Assembly: GCF_900107195.1 (NCBI RefSeq)
Contig: NZ_FNPB01000003.1
Location: forward strand, 124,001-188,000
Length of the DNA stretch: 64,000 bases
Direction: 5' to 3'
Source of the DNA: Halobellus clavatus
GTDB taxonomy: Archaea > Halobacteriota > Halobacteria > Halobacteriales > Haloferacaceae
Part shown: piece by piece, positions 44,311 to 53,981 of the stretch
How the letters are laid out: every line of letters starts with the position of its first letter
Numbering within the stretch: the first letter of the stretch is position 1
The notes under the pieces: model-generated
What the model was told of the DNA's origin: nothing
Seen by the model: only the letters and a program-made list of their open reading frames with translations
Database searches by the model: none
Made by a program: the position numbers and the translations under genes

Positions 44311-45279
44311 TCAGACGTAGTCGATGCCGTCCCAGGTCGGGCCGCCGCCGTGCCACTGGTGGTTGGTCGGGCCGCCGAGGGACTCTTCCTGCCACTCGAT
44401 CGGCTCCCAGTCGGGCTCGAAGTTCAGATAGCCCGGACCGGCGAACAGCTCGAGGCGGAGGTTGCTCGCGGGATCCTTGACGTACATACAGTCCGCACGC
44501 GTGATCGCGTGCATCGCGGGGCCGTTGCTCCGGTTGTTGATCTCGATGCCGTGCTCGCTGCAGATGTCTGCGGCCGTCCAGAGGTCCTGCAGACTGTCGA
44601 GGTGGTACGCGACGTGGTGGAACTGCGTCGGGTCGTCGGGCGCCTCGCGGTGGATCGCGATGTCGTGCGGCAGCGGTGTGACGGCGTACCAGAAGCCCCA
44701 GTGCTCGCCGTCTTTGTCCGTGTACCGCTCGTTGAGCTGGAAGTGCATCTTCTCGCGGAGCCACTCGTCGTGATCGAACGCCTTCTGGCCGGGGTCGTTC
44801 ACGTGGATGTGATCGATCCGACGGGGCGCGATCCGGTTCGCGACGGACTCGCTGTAGTTCCGATTGAGGAGGCCGGAGCGCTTCTCCTCGGGCGCGCGCG
44901 GCTTCTCGACGTCCCAGTAGAACTCGTACTCGTGTCCGAACTTGTTGACGCGGATGGCGTCGCCGATGCCGTTCTCCGTGCCGGCCTCGACGTGGGTGAC
45001 CTCCTCACCTTCGTCTTTCAGCTGTGCCTCCAGATCGTGGAGCGCCTCCTCGCTCTCGGTTCGGAACGCGAAGTGATCGATGCCTGTCTGACCGCTCTCG
45101 GTGAGGCTCAGGGTGTGGTGCTCCCAGTCACGCATCCCGCGGAGATAGGCCGTATCGCCGTCGCGTTCGGTGATCTGAAAGCCCATCACCTCGTTGAAGA
45201 ACCAGAGCGATTCGTCGAGGTCCGGCGTGTGCGCTGCGACGTGTCCGAGCTTGGCAACAGGGGATTGTCGTCGTTTCAT
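44311..45279 (-). CDS. Type I extradiol dioxygenase (VOC superfamily)
   Basis: A 322-residue two-domain vicinal-oxygen-chelate protein. The N-terminal domain starts LGHVAAHTPDLDESLWFF. The C-terminal domain holds the predicted iron triad: His157 (IDHIHV), His221/222 (QFHHVAY) and Glu277 (LRLELF). HLDSLQDLW and RSNGPAMHAI fit catechol-2,3-dioxygenase-type enzymes, which cleave aromatic diols next to the hydroxyls. The actual substrate is unknown, and no other ring-degradation genes are nearby. Divergent from a Bat-type regulator. Confidence 0.88.
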   Translation of the reverse strand: MKRRQSPVAKLGHVAAHTPDLDESLWFFNEVMGFQITERDGDTAYLRGMRDWEHHTLSLTESGQTGIDHFAFRTESEEALHDLEAQLKDEGEEVTHVEAGTENGIGDAIRVNKFGHEYEFYWDVEKPRAPEEKRSGLLNRNYSESVANRIAPRRIDHIHVNDPGQKAFDHDEWLREKMHFQLNERYTDKDGEHWGFWYAVTPLPHDIAIHREAPDDPTQFHHVAYHLDSLQDLWTAADICSEHGIEINNRSNGPAMHAITRADCMYVKDPASNLRLELFAGPGYLNFEPDWEPIEWQEESLGGPTNHQWHGGGPTWDGIDYV

Positions 45280-45419
45280 AGTTGGTGTTCCTGTGTGAGT
45301 TCCCGTGGCGAACTCTACTGAACGGTTGCCGTTTCACTGGTATAATGGTTATAGAAACGTCCCAAATATCGTGGGGGCTTTTTACTGAGCGCGTCGGCAT
45401 CCCGAACCATTGATCACGT
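45280..45419. promoter_or_regulatory. Divergent promoter region, dioxygenase / Bat-type regulator
   Basis: AT-rich boxes for both directions lie here: GGTATAATGGTTATAG at 45339-45354, usable on the minus strand, and GGCTTTTTACTG at 45377-45388 for the plus strand. AACGG-TTG-CCGTT (45321-45333) is a perfect inverted repeat inside the dioxygenase leader, a candidate operator. Confidence 0.5.
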
Positions 45420-46106
45420 ATGATTCCCTCAGAGCCGGGCGTGACCGGAATTCGCGCCGAGGTGACTGTCGAATCGCCGCCGGACTGTCCGGCCGCACAG
45501 GCGTCCGCCGCGGCGGACGCGCCCGCGGCGTCCGTGACGAAGTCGGCCCCGACGGATCCCGAGGCGCCCGCGACCGAGGAGATCGTTCTCGAGACCGACG
45601 CCTCGGCGGCCTCGATCGACGAATCGCTCGCGGCTCTCGATTCCGAGTTCAGTGCGGTCTTTTCCTACGGCGACGAACGGGTCTACCGCTTTGAACGGGA
45701 ACGGGATCGCCTCTGCTTCTGTGAGGCCGTCGAGGCGTTCGGCTGTCCCGTCCGGAACGTCCACACCCGGGAGGGAAATCTGGTGATCAGTTTCCACGCC
45801 CCCGACATCGACACTCTCCGGCGCGTGATCTCCCGACTCGACGAGCGCTGGTCGGGCGTCTCGGTTCACCGACTCGTCCGATCGGGAGACGACCGCGACG
45901 GGGCCGACCTCGTCCTCGTCGACCGGAGCGATCTCACCGAGCGCCAGCGCGAGGTCATCGAGACCGCCCACGAGTTGGGGTACTTCGAGCATCCGAAAGG
46001 CGCGAACGCCGGCGACGTCGCCGCGGAACTGGACATCGCGCTGTCGACGTTCTCAGAACACCTGGCGGCCGCACAGCGAAAGCTCCTGGCCGCGATTCTC
46101 GCGTGA
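45420..46106 (+). CDS. Bat-type (HTH-10) transcription regulator
   Basis: A 228-residue protein. The first about 50 residues are Ala/Pro-rich and acidic; a bacterio-opsin-activator-like sensory region follows (about 55-160). The C-terminal HTH-10 domain (about 165-228) has the classic LTERQREVIETAHELGYFEHPKGANAGDVAAELDIALSTFSEHLAAAQRKLL. Such regulators are the main haloarchaeal-specific class. It is divergent from the extradiol dioxygenase and probably controls it (inference). Confidence 0.9.
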   Translation: MIPSEPGVTGIRAEVTVESPPDCPAAQASAAADAPAASVTKSAPTDPEAPATEEIVLETDASAASIDESLAALDSEFSAVFSYGDERVYRFERERDRLCFCEAVEAFGCPVRNVHTREGNLVISFHAPDIDTLRRVISRLDERWSGVSVHRLVRSGDDRDGADLVLVDRSDLTERQREVIETAHELGYFEHPKGANAGDVAAELDIALSTFSEHLAAAQRKLLAAILA

Positions 46107-46113
46107 CTCCGAG

Positions 46114-47163
46114 TCAGCGCTCGGTCTCGGCGGTCACCAGGTCGTCGTACTGCGCCCCGGTCTGTTTCAGCGTTTCCGTCGAGTAGAGCCGTTCGTGCTC
46201 GAATGGGAGGTGGTCCGCGGCGAGTTCGTCGATCTTCGCGTCGACCGCCTCGCTCTCGCGGCCGTGGATCATCGTGAAGAGGTTGTACGGCCAGTCCTGT
46301 TCGGGGCGTCGCGGCCGGTGATAACACAGCGTCACGTACGGGAGTTCGCCGACCGCCTCACCCCGTTCGTCGAGTTCCTCGTCGGGGACGTCCCAGACCA
46401 CCATACAGTTGGCGTCGAACCCCGTCACGATGTGGTTGACGACGCACCCGACGCGCTTGATACACCCGTCGTCACGCAGCCGCTCGACGGCCGCGACGAC
46501 GTCTGCCACGTCGGCGTCGATGGCCGCTCCGATGTCCCGATACGGCGTCGCAGAGAGCGGAAAGCCGTCCTGGATCTCCGTCAGGAGCGCCGCGTCGAGC
46601 GCTGAGAGATCACCGACGGCGGCTTCGGAGATCCGGGTGGCCGAGGCGTCGGTCGCGGCCACGCTCTCGCGGGCGAAGGCGTCGTCGTTGACGACCGGGA
46701 ACTCTAAATCGATGTAGTAGTCCGTGAGCATCGGGAGGTTCAGGACCGCACAGCCGGTCCGCGTCTCGATCTCCTCGAGGATCGCGTCGCGTTTCTCTTG
46801 AGAGGCCGCGGTGACGACGAACCACAGGTTCCACGAGTGGTCGCGGCGGTAGTTGTGGTTCACTTGCCGGTAGCCGTTGATCACCTCGGCCACCTCCGCG
46901 AGGCGGTCTTCGGGTGCGGAAACCGCTGCCAGCGTCGAACTGCCGATCACGGGCGGATTCAACACCGCCCCGAACCGCCGAAAGATCCCGCGCTCGCGGA
47001 GCTGTCGGACCCGCTCGAGCGCCTCCGCTTCTTCGACCCCGAGTTCCTCGCCGACGACGCGGAAAGGCCGCTCGACGACCGGAAAGCCGCTCTGGTAGTC
47101 GTCGATCAGCGCCGCGTCGATCTCGTCGAGGTCGGCGCGCCAGTCCTCGTCGAGTGCACTCAT
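46114..47163 (-). CDS. ahbAB: Siroheme decarboxylase, fused AhbA-AhbB
   Basis: A 349-residue protein built of two homologous Lrp/AsnC-like halves. Half 1 (about 1-165) has LDEIDAALIDDYQSGFPVVERPF, IFRRFGAVLNPPVIGSS and YRQVNHNYRRDHSWNLWFVVTA. Half 2 (about 180-340) has LSALDAALLTEIQDGFPLSATPYRDIG, IKRVGCVVNHIVTGFDANCMVVWDVP and YVTLCYHRPRRPEQDWPYNLFTMIHG. The RHY/HRP-type motifs match AhbA and AhbB/NirDLGH, which decarboxylate siroheme to didecarboxysiroheme in the alternative heme pathway. Elsewhere these are two separate proteins. The ATG at 47163 is used; the frame is open further upstream. Confidence 0.88.
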   Translation of the reverse strand: MSALDEDWRADLDEIDAALIDDYQSGFPVVERPFRVVGEELGVEEAEALERVRQLRERGIFRRFGAVLNPPVIGSSTLAAVSAPEDRLAEVAEVINGYRQVNHNYRRDHSWNLWFVVTAASQEKRDAILEEIETRTGCAVLNLPMLTDYYIDLEFPVVNDDAFARESVAATDASATRISEAAVGDLSALDAALLTEIQDGFPLSATPYRDIGAAIDADVADVVAAVERLRDDGCIKRVGCVVNHIVTGFDANCMVVWDVPDEELDERGEAVGELPYVTLCYHRPRRPEQDWPYNLFTMIHGRESEAVDAKIDELAADHLPFEHERLYSTETLKQTGAQYDDLVTAETER

Positions 47164-47302
47164 TACCTCGGCTTCGGTCCCGACGAACCTACCTATTTCG
47201 GCCTGACTCCGTCGCATCGACAGCGCGGATCGGGAGGTGGCCTTCCCGAAGCGGCGGGAATCGAACGGGTGACTTTTGCTACTCGATTCCCAACGTATTC
47301 GT

Positions 47303-48376
47303 ATGGCGCAAGCGACGGAGCCCGCCGAATTCGGGGAGTGGCCGTTGAAGCGACTGATGACCGAAGTCGTCGGTTCGGGCGTCAAGTCCGCGGAGGACAT
47401 GACGCGCGAGCAGGCGACCGAAGCGATGGAGCGGATCCTCGCCGACGAGCCCGATCCGACGACGCTCGGTGCGTTTTGGCTCGCGAACCGCTGGAAGCAC
47501 AACAACGCCGAAGAACTGTCCGGGTACGCCGACGTGATCGCCGAGGACGTGGTGTACGCCGAACCCGACGTCGACCCCGTCGACTGCGGCGCGAACTACG
47601 ACGGCAAGGGCGACACCGCCATCCTGGGCGCCGCAGCGGGCATCGTCGCTGCCGGCGCGGGCACACCCGTGGTCGCGCACTCCGGAGACCGCGTGCCGAC
47701 GCAAAAGCAGGACGCCTACAAGCACGTCCTCGACGAACTCGGCGTTCGGACCGAACTCGTCCCGGAGGAGAGCGCCGAGATGGCCGACGAGACGGGCTTC
47801 GGGTTCTACTACCAACCTGAGTTCGCGCCGCACGTTCACGCGCTGTGGGACCGCCGCGATCAGATGGGCGTCCGCACGTTCGTCAACACCGTCGAGACGC
47901 TCGCGAACCCCGCGAAGGCCGACGTCCACCTCGGCTCGTTCTACCACCTCGCCTTCGCGAAGAAAGTCACCAGCACCTTCGAGCAGATGTCCTCACAGAG
48001 CCCCCACCGCGTCGTGATGTTCCAGGGAATGGAGGGCTACGACGACATCCGCCCGGGGTACACGAAGGTTGGCGAGTGGACCGACGGCGAGTTCCGGGAT
48101 TACGAGATCGAGACGCCGGAGTACGGAATGGACTTCGAGTACGAGGACCTCGAGGTCGACCCAGACGACGTCGCCGGCGACTCCGCGGAGTTGACTGAAG
48201 CGATCCTCGCCGGCGAACGCGAAGACCACTTCGCCGACGCGGTGGCGCTCAACGCGGCCTTCCGGATCTACGCCCGAGAGGACGCCGACACGCTCGAAGA
48301 GGGGCTCGAACTGGCCCGCGAGAGCATCGAATCGGGCGCGGCGGACGCCGTCCTCGACGACCTGCGCGACTTCTGA
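47303..48376 (+). CDS. TrpD-family protein (anthranilate phosphoribosyltransferase-like)
   Basis: A 357-residue protein with the TrpD fold: an N-terminal helical domain (FGEWPLKRLMTEVVGSGVKSAEDMTREQATEAMERILADEPDPTTLGAFWLANRWK) and a phosphoribosyltransferase-like body. The PRPP-binding GTGGD of true TrpD is replaced by DCGANYDGKGD (94-104), and KHGNR by AHSGDR (125-130). The protein is therefore probably not a tryptophan enzyme. It resembles TrpD2/YbiB-like paralogues, some of which bind nucleic acid. It is divergent from ahbAB; the ATG at 47303 is chosen over a TTG-type start upstream. Confidence 0.83.
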   Translation: MAQATEPAEFGEWPLKRLMTEVVGSGVKSAEDMTREQATEAMERILADEPDPTTLGAFWLANRWKHNNAEELSGYADVIAEDVVYAEPDVDPVDCGANYDGKGDTAILGAAAGIVAAGAGTPVVAHSGDRVPTQKQDAYKHVLDELGVRTELVPEESAEMADETGFGFYYQPEFAPHVHALWDRRDQMGVRTFVNTVETLANPAKADVHLGSFYHLAFAKKVTSTFEQMSSQSPHRVVMFQGMEGYDDIRPGYTKVGEWTDGEFRDYEIETPEYGMDFEYEDLEVDPDDVAGDSAELTEAILAGEREDHFADAVALNAAFRIYAREDADTLEEGLELARESIESGAADAVLDDLRDF

Positions 48377-48464
48377 GGGCGGCGTCTGTCGGTTCCGCAC
48401 GCCCCCGCTGTCCCGATCCCCGGTCGCCGACAGGGGTTTCTTCGCGGCGACCGGGTGTGGGAGT

Positions 48465-48881
48465 ATGAGCACGCCCACGCAGACCGCTACCGCACGCCTT
48501 CGAGCGTACTACGCGGCGCTTCGGAACGGAGAGCCGCTCTCTCCCTTCTTCGCCGAGGACGCCTCGATCGTCAAGTACGGGATCACTGAGAAGCTATGCG
48601 GCTACGAAGAGATCGAGGCGGGCCTGCGCGAGCAAACGGCGTCGACGGAGGACTGGTCGGTCGAGAGCCACGACCTCCGCGTGACTGCGTCCGGTGAACA
48701 CGCGTGGTTCGCCGACGACGTGCGGATGGCCTGGACGGACACCAGACGCGACCGCGCGTTCGACTTCGAGACCCGGTGGAGCGGGACGCTCGAACGACGC
48801 GCACCTGACGACCAGGCGGCGCAGTGGGTCTTCGTCGGTATGCACGTGAGCGCGATCCCGGACACTGATCTCGCGGAGTGA
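48465..48881 (+). CDS. SnoaL-like / NTF2-fold protein
   Basis: A 138-residue protein of the NTF2-like superfamily (SnoaL type): an N-terminal helix ([17 protein letters not shown]) followed by [30 protein letters not shown] and several strands ([26 protein letters not shown]). Such proteins bind small molecules or act as minor enzymes; no function can be set. It follows the TrpD-like gene by 88 nt. Confidence 0.8.
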   Translation: MSTPTQTATARLRAYYAALRNGEPLSPFFAEDASIVKYGITEKLCGYEEIEAGLREQTASTEDWSVESHDLRVTASGEHAWFADDVRMAWTDTRRDRAFDFETRWSGTLERRAPDDQAAQWVFVGMHVSAIPDTDLAE

Positions 48882-48908
48882 GGATCACGGGGGCACCGCG
48901 TCTCAGCG

Positions 48909-48965
48909 CCCACCGACCGATGCGCTCGAGACACCCACCGACCGATGCGCTCGAGACACCCACCG
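48909..48965. repeat. 25-bp tandem repeat, 2.3 copies
   Basis: The unit beginning CCCACCGACCGATGCGCTCG occurs at 48909-48933 and 48934-48958, identical, and a third partial copy starts at 48959. It lies directly before the promoter of the cyclophilin gene and is not part of a coding sequence. Confidence 0.85.
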
Positions 48966-49024
48966 GCCCAGACCGACGTCCCCGAGAGGACACCGTTTTG
49001 TATCAGTCGGCCCTCCAGATGCCT

Positions 49025-49564
49025 ATGGTCGACGAGTCCGAACTCGAAAATCCCGAGAACCCCGTCGTGACGCTTTCGACGACGAAGGGTGACATCACAC
49101 TGGAACTGTTCGAGCAGCGAGCGCCGCGTACGGTCGAGAACTTCATCGGTCTCGCCACGGGCGAGACGGAGTGGAGCGACCCCGAAACCGGCGAGACGCG
49201 GACCGACTCGCTCTACGAGGGGACGGTCTTCCACCGGATCATCGACGACTTCATGATTCAGGGCGGCGACCCCGAGGGGACGGGTCGCGGCGGCCCCGGC
49301 TACACCTTCGACGACGAGTTCCACGAGGACCTGAACCACGACGAGGCGGGGAAACTCTCGATGGCGAACCGCGGGCCCAACACGAACGGGTCGCAGTTCT
49401 TCATCACGCTCGGCGCTCAGCCCCATCTCGACGGCCGGCACGCAGTCTTCGGACAGGTCGTCGAAGGGATGGACGTCGTCGAGGAGATCGGCGACGTGCC
49501 GACAGACAGCGACGACAAGCCCGTGAAAGATATCGAGATCGAAGCCGTCGACGTCGAACAGTAG
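49025..49564 (+). CDS. Cyclophilin-type peptidyl-prolyl cis-trans isomerase
   Basis: A 179-residue cyclophilin. The core is [73 protein letters not shown] and [12 protein letters not shown]. It speeds up proline isomerisation in protein folding. Starts at 49019 (MPMVDES) and 49025 (MVDES) are both possible; 49025 fits leaderless spacing from the GTTTTGTAT box at 48995-49003. Confidence 0.93.
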   Translation: MVDESELENPENPVVTLSTTKGDITLELFEQRAPRTVENFIGLATGETEWSDPETGETRTDSLYEGTVFHRIIDDFMIQGGDPEGTGRGGPGYTFDDEFHEDLNHDEAGKLSMANRGPNTNGSQFFITLGAQPHLDGRHAVFGQVVEGMDVVEEIGDVPTDSDDKPVKDIEIEAVDVEQ

Positions 49565-49681
49565 CGCACGCTAGGCCTCCGGCCCGGGAGCGCGGTTCGA
49601 GCACTCGCCGGTCGGCCAGTTATACTTTCACCTCGCTCCCGAACCCTTCTTAACCGTCCGTGCGGAAGGATCTCGCAGAGA

Positions 49682-52090
49682 ATGACGTCTATCCAGTCGA
49701 CACTCGGCGAAGATGACGGAGGCGGGATCGCCGAGGAGCTGGCCGAGGGCCAGCGGGCGATCTCCATCGCCGAGTTCTTCGAGAAGAACAAGCACATGCT
49801 CGGCTTCGACTCGGGGGCACGCGGGCTCGTCACCGCCGTCAAGGAGGCGGTCGACAACGCCCTCGACGCCACCGAGGAAGCCGGGATCAAACCCGACATC
49901 TCCATCGAGATCAGAGAATCGGGCGACTACTACACGCTGATCGTCGAGGACAACGGTCCGGGGATCACCCGCGAGCAGATTCCGAAAGTCTTCGGGAAGC
50001 TCCTGTACGGCTCCCGGTTCCACGCCCGCGAGCAGAGCCGCGGACAGCAGGGGATCGGCATCTCGGCGGCGGTTCTCTACTCCCAGCTCACGTCCGGGAA
50101 ACCCGCGAAGATCACCTCCCGAACGCAGCGCTCCGAACGCGCGCAGTACTTCGAGTTGATCATCGACACCGACACCAACGAGCCCGAGATCCAGGTCGAA
50201 GAGGAGCGCGCACCGGGCGAATCGGAGCTCTCGCCCACCCACGGCACGCGGATCGAGATGGAGATGGAGGCGAACATGCGTGCCCGCCAGCAACTCCACG
50301 ACTACGTCAAGCACACCGCCGTCGTCAACCCCCACGCGCGACTCGTCCTCGACGAACCGGGGCTCGACGAACCGAGACGATACGAACGCGTCGAGGGGGC
50401 GTCGCTGCCGGCCGAAACGGAAGAGATCCGGCCGCATCCCCACGGCGTCGAACTGGGCACGCTGCTCAAGATGCTCACCGCGACCGAGTCGTACTCGGTC
50501 TCGGGGTTCCTCCAGGAGGAGTTCACCCGCGTCGGCTCGAAGACCGCCGACAAGGTCCTGAACAACTTCCGCGATCGGCACTTCGGTCGCGAGATGGGCT
50601 GGAGCGTGCCGCGCAGTGCCGACGTCGACGTCGAATCCGCGGTTGAGGACGCCGTCGCGAACAAGGGGGCGGCGGCGACCGCGACGTTCGCCGAGCGTGT
50701 CGCGGACGCGCTCGAGTCCCGCGAGCGGACGACGCACGCGGATGTGACCGAGATCGTGGACACGGTGGCCGAGGACGTCGAAGACGAGTTCGAGACGACC
50801 TTCGGTCAGACGGTGCGCGAGAACGCCGTCGAGGCGGGGTGGGATGCGCTGAGGACTGATCTCGTCTCGGACCTCTACGCACTCGTCGACGATGCGACGA
50901 GCACGCGCAAGGACGACGCGACCATCTCGGGCATCGCCGAACGGCTGGCAGACAAGTTCCGCGACGGCGATCCGCGGCACCGAGCGACGCGCGACACCGT
51001 CCGGGACTACGTCGACCGATCGGCGGAGTTCGTCGTCTCCGAGGACGTCTCCTTCGGCGACACCGCTCGCGAGAACGTCGTCGAGGCGCTGTGGGGGGCG
51101 ATGCGGACCGTCCCCGACGACCCGCCGAAGGTTCGGGCCGTCGCCGACGACCGCGACGTCGCCTCCGAGTTGTTGGAGGCGATGCGCGAGACCGACATCC
51201 TCGCGCCGCCGACGAACTGCCTCTCACCGATCACGGCCGAACTCGTCGAGGCCGGTCTGAAAAAAGAGTTCGACGCCGACTTCTATGCGGCCGCCTCGCG
51301 CGACGCGGAGGTCCACGGCGGCGATCCGTTCGTCGTCGAGGCCGGGATCGCCTACGGCGGCGAACTCGAGGACGGCACCGTCGATCTGCTGCGGTTCGCC
51401 AACCGCGTGCCGCTGGTCTACCAGCGCGGCGCGTGTGCGACGACTGACGTGGTGAAGCAGATCGGGTGGCGCAACTACGGACTCGACCAGCCGGGCGGGT
51501 CGGGGATGCCGAACGGCCCGGCAGTGGTGATGATCCACGTCGCCTCGACGAACGTGCCGTTCACCAGCGAGTCGAAGGACGCCATCGCGAACATCCCCGC
51601 GATCGAAGACGAGATCGAACTGGCCATCAGAGAGGCCGCTCGGGACCTCAAATCCTACCTGAACAAGCGGCGCTCGATGCAGAAGCGGCGGAAGAAACAG
51701 GACGTCCTCGGGACGATCCTCCCGGAGATGGCCGACAAACTCTCTGAAGTGACGGGACGGCCGCGACCGAACATCGACGGCGCGCTCGCCCGAATTATGA
51801 ACAACGTCAGCGTCGAGCGGGACGTCGACGGCGACAGCGTAACCCTCGTCGTCGAGAACCACTCCGACCGGGCGGAAACCCCCGAGATCACCGACATCGT
51901 CTCTGCGGAACCCGGCGACCTTCCGGACGGGGTGAGCGTCGTCGATCTGGACGACGAGTGGTTCATCTCCTGGGAGCCGTCGATCCCGGCGGGAGAGACG
52001 GCCGAACTCACTTACACCGTGAGCGGTGACGCGGAGTTCGACGTCGACGTGGACGGTATCGAGACAGAGAAACTGACGATCAACGCCTGA
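49682..52090 (+). CDS. top6B: DNA topoisomerase VI subunit B
   Basis: An 802-residue GHKL ATPase subunit of type IIB topoisomerase. Bergerat-fold motifs are [15 protein letters not shown] (N box), [23 protein letters not shown] (G1) and [18 protein letters not shown] (G2). The transducer region is present, and between about residues 300 and 490 lies a long acidic insertion of helix-forming repeats (for example [28 protein letters not shown]), longer than in non-halophilic Top6B. It relaxes and decatenates DNA with Top6A. top6A starts 1 nt after its stop. Confidence 0.95.
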   Translation: MTSIQSTLGEDDGGGIAEELAEGQRAISIAEFFEKNKHMLGFDSGARGLVTAVKEAVDNALDATEEAGIKPDISIEIRESGDYYTLIVEDNGPGITREQIPKVFGKLLYGSRFHAREQSRGQQGIGISAAVLYSQLTSGKPAKITSRTQRSERAQYFELIIDTDTNEPEIQVEEERAPGESELSPTHGTRIEMEMEANMRARQQLHDYVKHTAVVNPHARLVLDEPGLDEPRRYERVEGASLPAETEEIRPHPHGVELGTLLKMLTATESYSVSGFLQEEFTRVGSKTADKVLNNFRDRHFGREMGWSVPRSADVDVESAVEDAVANKGAAATATFAERVADALESRERTTHADVTEIVDTVAEDVEDEFETTFGQTVRENAVEAGWDALRTDLVSDLYALVDDATSTRKDDATISGIAERLADKFRDGDPRHRATRDTVRDYVDRSAEFVVSEDVSFGDTARENVVEALWGAMRTVPDDPPKVRAVADDRDVASELLEAMRETDILAPPTNCLSPITAELVEAGLKKEFDADFYAAASRDAEVHGGDPFVVEAGIAYGGELEDGTVDLLRFANRVPLVYQRGACATTDVVKQIGWRNYGLDQPGGSGMPNGPAVVMIHVASTNVPFTSESKDAIANIPAIEDEIELAIREAARDLKSYLNKRRSMQKRRKKQDVLGTILPEMADKLSEVTGRPRPNIDGALARIMNNVSVERDVDGDSVTLVVENHSDRAETPEITDIVSAEPGDLPDGVSVVDLDDEWFISWEPSIPAGETAELTYTVSGDAEFDVDVDGIETEKLTINA

Positions 52091-52091
52091 T

Positions 52092-53186
52092 ATGAGCACG
52101 AAACAGGACGACGAACTCGCACAGGAGCGCCTCGTCGAACTCGCCGCGGAGTTCTACGATCAGTTCGCGGCGGGCGAGGTACCACACATGGACATTCCCA
52201 CCCGGACGAAGTCGAACATCGTCTTCGACGAGGAGTCGAAGGTGTGGGTCTACGGCGACCGGACCTCCACCCGGTCCGCAAACAGCGTCCGCGGGGCACG
52301 CAAACTGCTCAAGGCCGCCTACGCCATCGAGTTCTTAGTGAACCAACTCGAAGAGAGCCGCTCGTCGACGCTGCGTGAACTGTACTACCTCTCCGAGTCG
52401 TGGGACAACGAGGAGGCGCAGTTCAACAGCCAGGACGAGTCGAACCAACTCATCGAGGACCTCGAGATCGTCTCGAAGGTCACCCGGGAGGACTTCCACA
52501 TGCGCCCCGAGGAGTCCGGCGCGACGCTGATGGGTCCGCTGGAACTCCGCGAACAGACGCGCCGCGGCGAACGGGAGATCCACTGTCAGAAAGACGTCGG
52601 CGAGGGCGGGTATCAGATCCCGAACAACCCGGACACGATCGACTTTCTGGACCACGACATCGACTTCGTGCTCTGCGTCGAGACGGGTGGGATGCGCGAC
52701 CGACTGGTCGAGAACGGCTTCGACGAGGAGTACAACTGCCTAGTCGTCCACCTGAAGGGGCAACCGGCCCGCGCGACGCGCCGGATCACGAAGCGACTGC
52801 ACGACGAACTGTCGCTCCCGGTCGTGGTCTTCACTGACGGTGACCCGTGGTCCTATCGGATCTACGGGTCCGTCGCCTACGGGTCGATCAAGTCTGCCCA
52901 CCTCTCGGAGTACCTCGCGACGCCCGAGGCTCGCTTCGTGGGAATCCAGCCCGAAGACATCGTCGAGTACGACCTCCCGACGGACCCGCTGGCCGACTCC
53001 GACGTCAACGCGCTCGAATCCGAACTGGAGGACCCCCGGTTCCAGACCGACTACTGGACCGAGCAGATCGAACTCCAGTTGGATCTCGAAAAGAAGGCCG
53101 AGCAGCAGGCGCTCGCGTCACGGGGCCTGGACTTCGTCACCGACACCTACCTCCCGGAGCGACTCTCAACGATGGGCGTCCTCTAA
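52092..53186 (+). CDS. top6A: DNA topoisomerase VI subunit A
   Basis: A 364-residue Spo11/TopVIA-type DNA-cleaving subunit. The catalytic tyrosine is Tyr98/Tyr99 in [13 protein letters not shown], within the CAP-like 5Y domain. The TOPRIM domain includes [15 protein letters not shown] and [32 protein letters not shown] (the DxD metal site). With Top6B it makes ATP-dependent double-strand passage. Adjacent to top6B (1-nt gap), one operon. Confidence 0.96.
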   Translation: MSTKQDDELAQERLVELAAEFYDQFAAGEVPHMDIPTRTKSNIVFDEESKVWVYGDRTSTRSANSVRGARKLLKAAYAIEFLVNQLEESRSSTLRELYYLSESWDNEEAQFNSQDESNQLIEDLEIVSKVTREDFHMRPEESGATLMGPLELREQTRRGEREIHCQKDVGEGGYQIPNNPDTIDFLDHDIDFVLCVETGGMRDRLVENGFDEEYNCLVVHLKGQPARATRRITKRLHDELSLPVVVFTDGDPWSYRIYGSVAYGSIKSAHLSEYLATPEARFVGIQPEDIVEYDLPTDPLADSDVNALESELEDPRFQTDYWTEQIELQLDLEKKAEQQALASRGLDFVTDTYLPERLSTMGVL

Positions 53187-53238
53187 CCGCCCGGGAATCG
53201 GAGGAGAGACTAATTTCGCCTGCGGCGTAGGCCCACGT

Positions 53239-53520
53239 ATGACCTCATCAGGTGAGACGGTCCGTGTCTGGCTCGTCGAGCGGACCGACTCCGACGACGA
53301 ACAGAACCTGATCATTCTCACGTATGCGACTCCGGACGGCCAACAGTACTTCCGCAAAGAACGGGCGCTGACCTCGTTCAGCGACGTCCGAGAGACGACC
53401 GCCGCCGTCGAGGCGGATCCGGACAACCTCGGCGTCGTCGAACAGTCCGATCGTCGCTCCCAGTTCGCCACCGAGGCCAGACGAATGCGAGCGGAACACG
53501 ACCCCGACGACGCGGTTTGA
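53239..53520 (+). CDS. Small conserved haloarchaeal protein
   Basis: A 93-residue soluble alpha/beta protein: TVRVWLVERTDSDDEQNLIILTYATPDGQQYFRKERALTSF, then helical segments. No motif recognised. It follows top6A by 52 nt on the same strand and may be read with the topoisomerase genes. A hairpin with a T-run follows its stop. Confidence 0.72.
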   Translation: MTSSGETVRVWLVERTDSDDEQNLIILTYATPDGQQYFRKERALTSFSDVRETTAAVEADPDNLGVVEQSDRRSQFATEARRMRAEHDPDDAV

Positions 53521-53523
53521 GTA

Positions 53524-53555
53524 AGCGGAGCGATTCCGCTATCAATAGTGATTTT
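53524..53555 (+). terminator. Hairpin plus T-run after the 53239-53520 gene
   Basis: AGCGGA-GCGAT-TCCGCT (53524-53540) directly after the TGA stop, followed by AATAGTGATTTTT. This looks like an intrinsic terminator. Confidence 0.5.
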
Positions 53556-53596
53556 TGGGCCCGTGCCTTTTTATGAGGTGGCGCACAGCGAGGTGT

Positions 53597-53896
53597 ATGA
53601 GCAGTACGCCACGAACCAGCACGGCTCCGAACCCAGCCGATTCGGACCCAATCGCCACTTACGTTTGGACCGGTGAGGAAGATGGTGCGAACGCCGTCGT
53701 CGCCGCCTTCTCCGAGGGGCCACTGGATGGCATTCCGACCGACAACGGCACACTGTATCAGTGGATCGATACCGACGCGATCGACTCGCTCCTGGCATCT
53801 GCCCACGACGATGTCGAACTCTCGACGGTCATCTGGGACCACCCGGTCGTCATCACTCGTGATACCGTCGAGGTCTACGCGCAGCGCGAACGCTGA
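53597..53896 (+). CDS. HalOD1-domain protein
   Basis: A 99-residue protein matching the haloarchaeal output domain HalOD1: AFSEGPLDGIPTDNGTLYQWIDTDAIDSLLASAHDDVELSTVIWDHPVVITRDTVEVY. HalOD1 modules are thought to act at the output end of signalling or as stand-alone partners. A TATA box CCTTTTTATG (53566-53575) lies about 26 nt before the ATG, so it is leaderless. Confidence 0.83.
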   Translation: MSSTPRTSTAPNPADSDPIATYVWTGEEDGANAVVAAFSEGPLDGIPTDNGTLYQWIDTDAIDSLLASAHDDVELSTVIWDHPVVITRDTVEVYAQRER

Positions 53897-53981
53897 TTCG
53901 GGTAGTTCCGAGGGTCCGTTCCGCTCGCTGATCGGCGGTATCGCATCGACCGAGACGACAATGCCCTCCTGCGACGTGGCA

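Noticed and set aside
47246-47275. Sequence resembling the T-arm of a minus-strand tRNA
   Set aside because: The flanking bases do not pair into a T-stem and no acceptor or anticodon arm fits.
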